A stretch of DNA of 32,445 nucleotides, taken from positions 1 to 32,445 of the forward strand of contig CALULP010000026.1 of NCBI GenBank assembly GCA_944321495.1, written 5' to 3'. The notes beneath the pieces are model-generated. The model was not told the origin of the DNA and searched no databases. It saw only the letters and a list, made by a program, of their open reading frames with translations. The DNA comes from an uncultured Bacteroides sp. Lineage in GTDB: Bacteria; Bacteroidota; Bacteroidia; Bacteroidales; Bacteroidaceae. This document shows positions 17,894 to 25,775 of the stretch, in pieces (positions within the stretch are counted from its first letter, which is position 1; every line of letters starts with the position of its first letter). The position numbers and the translations under genes are program-made.

Positions 17894-17955
17894 GGCATAA
17901 ACTTTTAGACACACGTTTTTTATACAAAAAATGAGTGTTTTTTTAAGTTTATGCC
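17894..17955 (-). terminator. Attenuator-like hairpin between the NVEALA gene and the propeller gene
   Basis: A perfect 11-bp inverted repeat, GGCATAAACTT (17894-17904) and AAGTTTATGCC (17945-17955), encloses 40 nt that themselves contain ACAC/GTGT complementarity. On the minus strand the stem is followed by TTTTC. It lies downstream of the NVEALA stop (17997) and upstream of the propeller ATG (17858). It may terminate part of the transcripts or stabilise the 3' end of the peptide mRNA. Confidence 0.55.
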
Positions 17956-17996
17956 AGTTGCTTGCTTTTACTTAATTTTCCGTTGAGAAAATATTA

Positions 17997-18290
17997 TTAT
18001 CCATTTCTACAAGTACCATCTTGTGTCGCATTTCTTAAAAGAGTCATATGACACGTTCCATCAGAATATCTATAACGCAACAATGTTCCTCCACTACCAG
18101 TTGTTCCTTTATATGCTTGGTAGGTAGAAGGAGGATTTGTTTCCGATTGTCCAAGTGCTTCTATGTTTTCTAACGTTAATTCATCAATAGTAGAAACAGA
18201 TGCGTTTTGAGCTACAAACATAACATACCCTACGATTGCGGCGAATGCTATAACAAAGGATACTTTAAAAAATTTTTTCTTCATAATCAT
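17997..18290 (-). CDS. NVEALA-type secreted peptide precursor
   Basis: This 97-residue protein (95 from the second ATG at 18284) has a lysine-rich N-terminus and one hydrophobic segment (about 9-28). The hallmark segment LTLENIEALGQ follows, equivalent to the 'LANVEALA' motif that names the family. The C-terminal half is small, polar and glycine-rich, with two cysteines in GTCHM and DGTCRNG. Such precursors are found in Bacteroidales next to propeller lipoproteins, and their biological role is unknown to me. It begins 13 bp after the thioredoxin-like gene, so co-transcription is likely. Codon use is AT-rich compared with the flanking housekeeping genes. Confidence 0.82.
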   Translation of the reverse strand: MIMKKKFFKVSFVIAFAAIVGYVMFVAQNASVSTIDELTLENIEALGQSETNPPSTYQAYKGTTGSGGTLLRYRYSDGTCHMTLLRNATQDGTCRNG

Positions 18291-18303
18291 AAATTTTAAG
18301 TTG

Positions 18304-18852
18304 TTATTGGATGAGTTTCAAGTATAGCTCTTTTATTTTTATGTTATAAATAGGATTCCCAATGCCTATTACTTTATTATGTTTGTCTAACAAGAATGTG
18401 TGATATTGTTCTTCCTTAGGAACTTGATTGAGCTTATCAAATTCATTTTGTTCATCTATACAAATGGGGTGAGTAAAACTTTTGAAAAAAAGTAAATTCT
18501 CAACTTCTTTCCGATTTTTTGGATGTATGTATAATAAAAGTAGAACATTAGGTTTTGCTGGGTCTTGAATAATTTCTTGCATTAGACCTTCCCAACGGGC
18601 AAATTCTAATTTACAACTTAAGCATCCAACGGAATCTACATATGAAACAATTTTATAGTCTGTTATGGGAAAACTGTAATCTATAGAGTCTTTGCCTTCT
18701 ATTGTAAAAATAGAATTGGTAGGGAAAAGTATTTCTTTGCTTTTCCATTTACTGACTATATGGTTCCCTGTAGCGGTAGTCTGGTTGCATGAGGTTAAAG
18801 CTAAAGAAATACCAAATACTATTGTAAGATAAATTATGGGATGTTGTTTCAT
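18304..18852 (-). CDS. Thioredoxin-fold lipoprotein with GCLSC motif
   Basis: This 182-residue protein begins with a lipoprotein signal (lipobox LTSC, Cys22). A CxxC pair, Cys77 and Cys80 in SVGCLSCKLE, sits after a predicted beta-strand (YKIVSYVDS). A strand-helix pattern follows (NVLLLLYIHP), and the C-terminal HTFLLDKHNKVIGIGNPI resembles the final beta-strands of AhpC/TlpA-like thioredoxins. The usual cis-Pro position is not clear. It is the first gene of the AT-rich cluster with the NVEALA peptide and the propeller lipoprotein. A redox or disulfide role for the two-cysteine peptide is attractive but is inference. Confidence 0.65.
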   Translation of the reverse strand: MKQHPIIYLTIVFGISLALTSCNQTTATGNHIVSKWKSKEILFPTNSIFTIEGKDSIDYSFPITDYKIVSYVDSVGCLSCKLEFARWEGLMQEIIQDPAKPNVLLLLYIHPKNRKEVENLLFFKSFTHPICIDEQNEFDKLNQVPKEEQYHTFLLDKHNKVIGIGNPIYNIKIKELYLKLIQ

Positions 18853-18869
18853 GTTTTTGTATTTAGATA

Positions 18870-18899
18870 CAAAAATAAATAATATTTTTAGAATAGAAA
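18870..18899 (-). promoter_or_regulatory. Promoter of the thioredoxin-like/NVEALA cluster
   Basis: On the minus strand a TTTC (18899-18896) is followed after 18 bp by TATTTTTG (18877-18870), a full match to TAnnTTTG. The box ends 17 bp upstream of the ATG at 18852. Confidence 0.5.
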
Positions 18900-19000
18900 A
18901 GTTCTTAGTCTGTTTTTCCGAGATTTTCTATAAATAGTGTGTTTACTATCGATATGTTATGATTGCGACAGTAGAAATAGAGTTGTGTAGGAAAAATGAA

Positions 19001-19038
19001 AGAGAGTGCCAGCTCTTTTCGATGAACTGCCACTCTCT
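19001..19038 (-). terminator. Hairpin terminator after susD
   Basis: Twelve-base arms at 19027-19038 and 19001-19012 pair with one mismatch. On the minus strand the stem is followed by a T-rich stretch (TTCATTTTTCC). It lies 37 bp past the susD stop and ends the susCD transcript. Confidence 0.7.
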
Positions 19039-19075
19039 CTTGGTCGTATAGTTTAAATACCTATTGAGTTATCTA

Positions 19076-20698
19076 TCAATAGTCGTTCTGGTTGATAGCA
19101 CCCTGTGAAGCTTCGATTTCGCTTTGCGGGATGGGCAGATATTTCTTGTTTTCCGTCCATGCCGGGCGTTGCGGAATAGCGGTACCCGGTTCGCTATATG
19201 TCATCGTTGCTTTATCTTCCAAGATTACACCGCCACCAGCAGTCAATACCTGTGCAGCCATACCGCTACGTACCAAGTCGAAGTAACGTTTGCCTTCGCC
19301 GACAAATTCAAGGCGACGCTCATTGATGATGTTCTCTTTGTTCAGAGGCAGTGGTTGCAAGCCTGCGCGCTCACGTACGCGGTCAAAATAGCGCTGTGCC
19401 TCGGCATCGCCCAGTGCCAGGCCCAGCTCGGCGGCATTCAGCAGCGTTTCGGCAAAGCGGTAGATGTGCAGGTTATTATCCCAACCCAGGTCGGTGGAAG
19501 CGGTAGCCCCCTCGTTGCCGCCGGGACGGCCCAAGTATTTGCGCAGGAAGTAGCCGGTGTTCTGGAAACGGCCTGCATAAGTGACCTTGATGCCCCGGGC
19601 GGCCATGTCTTCAATGTATTTGTAGATGTTCAGGATGGCTACGTCGCGGCGCAAGTCGCCTTCTTCAAAGGCATCGTAGGCTTCCTTGGATACAGTTCCG
19701 AAGCCGTAGCCGCCTATCGAGAATTCGGCATAGGGGCCGTCTATTGTGCCAATGTTGGTACCGTTGTAGTTCAGCCCTGCAACGCCGATCATGGTGGGGA
19801 ATACGGTACCGCCGGGGGCGTTGGCGCTTCCCCAGTCGCGGCTGCTGCCCTTGGAGGCATAATTGATGTCCAAGATGATTTCCTTCGTCCATTCCGTGGT
19901 GTAAGAGAACAGCTGGTCGTAGTCGGCGCCGTCTACCAGGTCATACTGCGTGGAGTTGATGATTTCCTTCATGTAGTTCAACGCTTTCTGGTAGCGGATC
20001 TGGTCTTTCTGGTACATGACGAGTTCCGCGTACATCATGTAGACGGCGGCCTGTGTCATGCGGCCTGCCCATTCGTCGGGTTGCTTCATGGGCAGGATGT
20101 TCATGTCGATGACGCCTTCCAGGTCGGTAACGATGGCCTCGTACACTTCATCTGCCGATTTCTGTTCGGCAATGTACGGGAAGGTAAGGTTTTCCATGTA
20201 GAACGGAATGTTTCCCCACGTCTTCCACAGGCAGAGGTAGTACCAGGCGCGCAACGCCCTGCCTTCTGCAATGTACAGGTTCTTGTCTGCCTCGGGCAGG
20301 TCGGACGCGGTGGCGTTGTCAATTAAGCGGATGGAGCGGTTGATGCCTGAATAATTGGCCGACCAGAATCCGCCAATGGTGTTGTTCGGGTCGGAATCGT
20401 AGCGGGAAATCAGGTACAGGTATCCCTGGTCATCTTTATTACTTCCGCCGGCATACATGTCATCGGCCTGGATGTCCCACATCAGGTTTATCGGGCACCA
20501 GCCACTGAAGTAGTCATACCAGTGCATGGGGTCGTAAGCGGCTACGGCAGATTCCATGATGCGGGCATCCGTCGTATAATATCCATCGATGGAAACACTG
20601 CTTGCCGGTTCTTCCGTCAGGAAACCTTCACCGCAAGAGGACAATCCCAGGGTAAGGGTTGCGGCAGCAGCTAAGCTGTATAATTTGTATTTTTTCAT
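19076..20698 (-). CDS. SusD/RagB-family outer-membrane lipoprotein
   Basis: This 540-residue protein is a surface glycan- or nutrient-binding partner of a SusC transporter. A lipoprotein signal ends in LSSC (Cys22) and is followed by the EGFLTEEPASS segment typical of SusD N-termini. The helical TPR-like core is present (AEGRALRAWYYLCLWKTWGNIPF). The C-terminal signature INERRLEFVGEGKRYFDLVRSG and the LPIPQSEI ending are intact. The gene is complete, in contrast to the broken susC 21 bp upstream. No glycoside hydrolase, sulfatase or peptidase is adjacent, so the substrate cannot be guessed. Confidence 0.95.
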   Translation of the reverse strand: MKKYKLYSLAAAATLTLGLSSCGEGFLTEEPASSVSIDGYYTTDARIMESAVAAYDPMHWYDYFSGWCPINLMWDIQADDMYAGGSNKDDQGYLYLISRYDSDPNNTIGGFWSANYSGINRSIRLIDNATASDLPEADKNLYIAEGRALRAWYYLCLWKTWGNIPFYMENLTFPYIAEQKSADEVYEAIVTDLEGVIDMNILPMKQPDEWAGRMTQAAVYMMYAELVMYQKDQIRYQKALNYMKEIINSTQYDLVDGADYDQLFSYTTEWTKEIILDINYASKGSSRDWGSANAPGGTVFPTMIGVAGLNYNGTNIGTIDGPYAEFSIGGYGFGTVSKEAYDAFEEGDLRRDVAILNIYKYIEDMAARGIKVTYAGRFQNTGYFLRKYLGRPGGNEGATASTDLGWDNNLHIYRFAETLLNAAELGLALGDAEAQRYFDRVRERAGLQPLPLNKENIINERRLEFVGEGKRYFDLVRSGMAAQVLTAGGGVILEDKATMTYSEPGTAIPQRPAWTENKKYLPIPQSEIEASQGAINQNDY

Positions 20699-20719
20699 AT
20701 CTGTATTGTCTTTAGTGTA

Positions 20720-23700
20720 TTAGAAACCAAGATTAAATCCTACCATGAAGGTACGTGCCTGCGGATAGTAACCGCGGTCGATGCCGTTGGAGCTTTCATC
20801 GCCGCCCAGTTCGGGATCCAAACCGTCATACGGAGTGATGGTCAGCAGGTTTTCAGCAGCTACGTAGACGCGCAGGCGGTCTACGAAGAACTTGTTGGTC
20901 CAGGCCTTCGGCAAAGTGTAACCAATCTGCAGGTTCTTGATGCGGGCAAAGTTGCCGTTCTTCACGTAGAGGTCGGAGATACGCCAGTTCTGGTTGCTGT
21001 CGTCGGAGTTCCATACAAAACGGGGCATCGTGTTGCTGGTGCCTTCGCCGTGCCAGCGTTTCATGAATTCGGCGGGCAGGTTTACGTACCGCAGGTCTGT
21101 GCGGCGGGTAACGTCCAAGATATCCTGGCCGATGGAGCCGGAAATCAGCATGCTGATGTCGAAGTTCTTGTAGCTGCCGTTCAGGTTGATACCGAATGTC
21201 CAGTCGGGCGTGCCTTTGCCAATCATGGTCTTGTCGGCGTCGTCGATGGCACCGCTATGGTCGCGGTCTACGAAAATCACGTCACCCGGTTTTGCATTGG
21301 GTTGCAACATTACACCGTCCTTATTCACATAGTTGTTGATTTGTTCCTGGTTCTAGAAGATACCGTTCGTCAGGTAACCGTAGAAGTACGGGTAAGGATA
21401 GCCGTTTTCGGCGCGCGACACGTTACCGATGATGTGCACGTTATCTCTCATTTCAAAGCCGTCGGCATTGCCCAGGTCAATCAGTTCGTTCTTCAGGTAG
21501 CTGAAGTTGGCCGATGCGCCGAACGACCAGTCGGGCTTCACGATGCGGTAGCCCAGCTCCATTTCAACGCCCGAGTTCTTCATCGAACCGATGTTGCCCC
21601 ACGGCTTCGATTCGCCCAAGTAAGAGGGGATGGCCATTTCCTTCAACATGCCGTTAGTCTTCTTTACGTAGTAGTCGATAGAGAAGGTCAGCGCGTTGTT
21701 CAGGAAACCGAAGTCGATATCAGCGTTGTACTGTTCGGATTCCTCCCAGCGCAGGTCGGCATTGGGCGTGATGGACGGCTTGGAACCGAAGATGATTTTC
21801 TGGCTTTCACCGTGGCCGAATACGTAGTTGTTGTTGGTGGCCACGTTGGCAGTATAGCGGAAGTTACCGATGTTCTCGTTACCGTTCTTACCCCAAGAGA
21901 AGCGTACCTTGGTGTTGGTCCACCATTCCGGGCGTTTCTGCATGAACGGTTCGTTGGTCAGGTTCCAACCTACCGATACGGAGGGGAAAGTACCCCACTT
22001 GTTGTTGGCGCCGAAGCGCGAAGAACCGTCGCGGCGTACCGTCACCTGCAACATGTAGCGTTCTGCAAAGTTGTAGCTCAGTCGGCCGAAGTAAGAAGCC
22101 AGCGAGTTGGGGTCGCCTGCGCCGCCATATACGCTTTGGCGGCCATCGGATGCCAGGCCCGTACAGAAGTTGATGTTTGCCTTGTCGGCGATGTAGTCGA
22201 TGAGGTCGTAGCGGTTACCGCCTACCTGACGGCTGGTGTAGCGTTCGGCCGATTGTCCCAACACTACGGAGAACGAGTGGTCGCCAAAGGTCTTGTCGTA
22301 GGTCAACACGTTTTCAATCTGCCACGTGTAACCGCGGTTCATCTGTGACCACACTTCCGATTGGTCGTTATGCGTCTGGGCGTTCAGGTAGTAAGGGTGG
22401 CTCCAGCCGTCATTGCCCCAGAAAGCCAAGTCGGAACCCCAGGAGAACTTGTACTTCAAGTTGTCCCAAATGCCCAATTCGGCTGTGAAGTTGGCGATGA
22501 TTTTATCGGAGTTGTTTTTCGTACCTGGTTGGGCTACCATACGTGCCAGCGGGTTCACCAGTTCGTTGAAATCGGGACTCGGCATGGAGAACAGCTTGCC
22601 GGTCTTAGGGTCTCTGATGGGTTCGCCATATACATCGTGATCCCACGATTGCAACTGGTCTTCGCTTTCAACATAGACGGGCATTGTCGGGTCCATCAGC
22701 AGGGCGTCGCCCAGCGGGGAACCGGTCAAGCTACCTGCCGTCACGCCGATGCTGTTGATGCGCGAGTAAGACACGTTCAATCCGAAAGTCAGCTTGCGTA
22801 GCCAGTTGCGGTTCTTCGTCTCGTCAAACAGGGTGTACATCGTGTTGCTGCGGAACGAAAGGCGCTCGTAGTTAGATTTGTCGTAGTTACCGCCGATGAT
22901 ACCCTCCTGGTTGTAGTAGCCGGCGGAGAAATAGTAGTTCACTTTTTCCGTAGCGCCGCTCACGCTCAACTGGTGGTTCTGTACCGGAGCACCGTCGTTG
23001 AACAGGGCATCCTGCCAGTTGGTACCGGCGCCGAGGTTCGTGTTGGCAAACATCGGGTCTTGACCGGCATAGTCAGCAGCTTCGTTCATCAAGGTGGCAT
23101 ACTGCGAAGCGTTCAGCATCTTGCGCTGACGCCACGGGCTTTGCCAGCCGTAAGAGAAGTCGTAGGTTACCCTTGCCTTGCCGATGGGTACCCTTCTTTG
23201 TCGTTACCAATACTACGCCGTTGGCAGCACGGGCACCATACACGGCAGCCGAAGCGGCATCCTTCAATACTTCGATGGATGCGATGTCGGCAGGGTTGAT
23301 GTTGTCAATGCCGCCGCCGATGGGCATGCCGTCCACAATGTAGAGCGGGTCGCTGTTGTTGATGGTACCCGTACCACGGATACGAATCTTGGCGGCCGAA
23401 CCCGGCTGGCCGTTCTGCGTGCTGACCTGCACGCCGGCAGCCAAACCCTTCAAGGCGTTGTCCACGCGCACGGGCGAGGTAAATTCCAGGTCTTCAGAAG
23501 ATACCGAGGCAATGGAGGCCGTCACCACGCTCTTCTTCTGCACACCGTAACCAATCACAACCACTTCATCCAAGGTCTCGTTGTCTTCCTTCAGGACCAC
23601 CTTCAGCAACGACTGGCCGTTTACGGGCACATCCTGCGTCACAAAACCAATGTAAGAAACGGTAAGTACTGCGTCGGAAGGAACGGACAGGCTGAACACA

Positions 23701-23876
23701 CCGTCAATGTCGGTGATGGTTCCCGTACCTGTGTTGCCTTTCAACACCACATTCACACCGGGCAAGGGCTCGTTGTCCGTGCCGCTTACCACCGTACCTT
23801 TTACCTGTATGTTCTGTGCCCATACAGTAGCAAAGGTAAAGCTCAACATAAATAAAACCGATAATAGCTTTTTCAT
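20720..23876 (-). pseudogene. SusC/RagA TonB-linked outer-membrane protein, broken by a frameshift and an amber codon
   Basis: Conceptual repair gives about 1051 residues, a normal SusC length. The N-terminus has a signal peptide (ending TVWAQ), a carboxypeptidase-regulatory-like domain (VKGTVVSGTDNEPLPGVNVV), the TonB-box-like DEVVVIGYG and the plug (DPLYIVDGMPI, VLKDAASAAVYGARAANGV). After VTTKKGT (about codon 230) an extra base at 23185-23187 shifts the frame. Reading in the next frame then continues the protein (QRKMLNASQYATLMN). A second lesion, TAG at 21353-21355, replaces what looks like CAG between NGIF and NQEQINNY. The remaining barrel runs to GFNLGF at 20720. A TATCTTTG box lies 56 bp upstream. 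The frameshift could be a sequencing error; the amber is less likely to be. Confidence 0.88.
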
Positions 23877-23932
23877 GTGTTTAACTTAATTAAGATTAAC
23901 TATTCACGTGTTGTTCTCGCATTAGAACGTGG

Positions 23933-23940
23933 CAAAGATA
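23933..23940 (-). promoter_or_regulatory. susC promoter -7 box (TATCTTTG)
   Basis: The minus strand reads TATCTTTG, a full TAnnTTTG match, 56 bp upstream of the susC ATG. Very AT-rich DNA precedes it and no TTTG is seen at -33, as would suit a promoter that needs an activator or alternative sigma. Confidence 0.5.
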
Positions 23941-24251
23941 TATTAGAATATAATAAAAAAATATTGAAATATTTTTTATTATTAATTGATAGTCAGAAGC
24001 AAATATTAGGGGATAAGTGGATGTCGCAGGCTGCTTTTTAGTCCTTTTAAACTGGAATGCGGATGAAAGCCCCCTCTCTCCCGGTATAATCCGGATGAAG
24101 GCCGAGGGGGAAAAATGCAATCGGTTGATTCGCTTTACAGTTTTTTTCCGTATGTTTGTTTGGCGTTACGGCAAGCGGGCAATCCATTGGCTCCCCGTTT
24201 GTCTTTCCGTCAGCCGATTTATCTGTCTTAACTACATAAAACCAGACTGTT
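23941..24251. other. Intergenic region between susC and pepP
   Basis: The 375-bp gap 23877-24251 has no convincing gene. The part nearest susC is very AT-rich. CCCCCTC (24070-24076) and GAGGGGG (24104-24110) form an outer stem around a CCGG/CCGG stem with a TATAAT loop (24081-24094). It is followed by AAAAA rather than T, so it is not an obvious terminator. A TATGTTTG box (24151-24158, plus strand) is a possible pepP promoter about 94 bp before its ATG. Confidence 0.5.
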
Positions 24252-25625
24252 ATGTTTGCAAAAGAAACGTATGTGCAGCGCAGGGCCGCGCTGAAGAAAC
24301 AAATAGGCTCAGGCATCCTGCTGTTCCTGGGAAATGACGAACAGGGACTGAATTACGAGGACAACACGTTCCGTTACCGCCAGGATTCCACATTTTTGTA
24401 TTATTTCGGGCTCTCCTTTGCCGGGCTGGCTGCCCTTATCGACATCGACGAGGACCGGGAGATTATCTTCGGCGACGAGCTGAGCATCGACTACATCGTG
24501 TGGATGGGCACCCAGCCTACCCTGCATGAGAAAAGCGAGCGGGTAGGCATCCGTGAGACCCGCCCCTATGCCGGCGTCATGGACTATCTGCACCGTGCCG
24601 TCCAGAAAGGGCAAACCATCCACTACCTGCCGCCCTACCGTCCCGAACACAAACTGAAACTCATGGACTGGCTGGGAATCCCGCCTGCCCACCAGGAAGG
24701 TTCCATACCCTTCATCCGTGCCGTGGTGGCGCAGCGCAACCACAAGTCGGCCGAGGAAATCGTGGAGATAGAAAAAGCCTGCAACGTCACCGCCGACATG
24801 CACATCGCCGCCACTAAGTTTATCCGTCCCGGCATGTACGAATACGAAGTGGTGGCGGAAATGAACCATGTGGCGGAGTCCAACAATTGCGAACTATCCT
24901 TCGCCACCATCGCCACCATCAACGGGCAGACGTTGCACAACCACTACCACGGCAACAAGATACAGTCCGGCCAGCTGTTCCTCATCGATGCAGGGGCAGA
25001 AGTAGAGTCGGGTTATGCGGGCGACATGTCATCCACCATCCCCGTCGACAGGACGTTTACTCCCCGCCAGCGTGCCGTGTATGAGGTGCAGAATGCCATG
25101 CACCTCGAGTCGGTCAAGGCGCTCCGGCCGGGCATTCCCTATATGGACGTGTACGAACTTTCTGCCCGCGTCATGGTGGAAGGGCTGAAAGAGCTGGGGC
25201 TGATGAAAGGCAATGCCGAAGATGCCGTGCGCGAGGGTGCCCACGCCTTGTTCTACCCCCACGGGTTGGGACACATGATGGGGCTGGATGTGCACGACAT
25301 GGAGAACCTGGGCGAAATCTGGGTAGGCTACGACGGCAAGCCCAAGAGCACGCAGTTCGGCCGCAAGAGCCAGCGCCTTGCCATTCCGCTGGAGCCGGGC
25401 TTTGTGCACACCGTGGAGCCGGGCATCTATTTCATTCCCGAGCTGATAGACCTGTGGCGCGGGCAGCAGAAGTTTACCGACTTCATCAATTACGATAAGG
25501 TGGAAGAATACCGCCACTTCGGCGGCATCCGCAACGAAGAAGATTACCTGATTACCGAAACCGGTGCCCGCCGTCTGGGCAAGAAAATCCCCTTGACCCC
25601 CGACGAGGTAGAGGCGATGAGATAA
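24252..25625 (+). CDS. pepP: Xaa-Pro aminopeptidase (M24B family)
   Basis: This 457-residue metallopeptidase removes N-terminal residues preceding proline. An aminopeptidase P N-terminal domain (about 1-135, with GNDEQGLNYEDNTFRYRQDS and FLYYFGL) precedes the pita-bread catalytic domain. The metal ligands are visible in order: Asp in LIDAGAEVESG and GYAGDMSST, His in HGLGHMMGLDVHD, Glu in TVEPGIYFIP, and Glu in GGIRNEEDYLIT. The protein is full length and soluble, with no signal peptide. The ATG at 24252 is preceded by TGTT and has no strong ribosome-binding site. It converges on the kinase-like gene across an inverted repeat. Confidence 0.96.
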   Translation: MFAKETYVQRRAALKKQIGSGILLFLGNDEQGLNYEDNTFRYRQDSTFLYYFGLSFAGLAALIDIDEDREIIFGDELSIDYIVWMGTQPTLHEKSERVGIRETRPYAGVMDYLHRAVQKGQTIHYLPPYRPEHKLKLMDWLGIPPAHQEGSIPFIRAVVAQRNHKSAEEIVEIEKACNVTADMHIAATKFIRPGMYEYEVVAEMNHVAESNNCELSFATIATINGQTLHNHYHGNKIQSGQLFLIDAGAEVESGYAGDMSSTIPVDRTFTPRQRAVYEVQNAMHLESVKALRPGIPYMDVYELSARVMVEGLKELGLMKGNAEDAVREGAHALFYPHGLGHMMGLDVHDMENLGEIWVGYDGKPKSTQFGRKSQRLAIPLEPGFVHTVEPGIYFIPELIDLWRGQQKFTDFINYDKVEEYRHFGGIRNEEDYLITETGARRLGKKIPLTPDEVEAMR

Positions 25626-25775
25626 TTGACAATTAACAATTGACAATGGACAATTGATAATTAACAATGGACAATTAACAATTGGGAAAGAGGAGGAGAG
25701 GAGCGACCCGTAATCGAAGTAACTCTCCATTGTCAATTCCCAATTGTCAATTGTCCATTCTCAATTGTCCATTGT
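25626..25775. repeat. Long nested inverted repeat between convergent genes
   Basis: Two stems are nested. ACAATGGACAATTGA (25643-25657) pairs perfectly with 25761-25775. Positions 25671-25688 pair with 25737-25754 at 17 of 18 positions. The arms are built from units such as ACAATTGACAATT and TTGATAATTAACAAT, and they enclose a purine-rich stretch of about 48 bp. It fills the whole gap between pepP (plus) and the kinase-like gene (minus) and could end both transcripts. A 15-mer is shared with the purE-ispG gap. Confidence 0.88.

Noticed and set aside
24061..24115. Riboswitch or terminator before pepP
   Set aside because: The stem is followed by A residues on the plus strand, matches no riboswitch I know, and pepP would be an unusual target.
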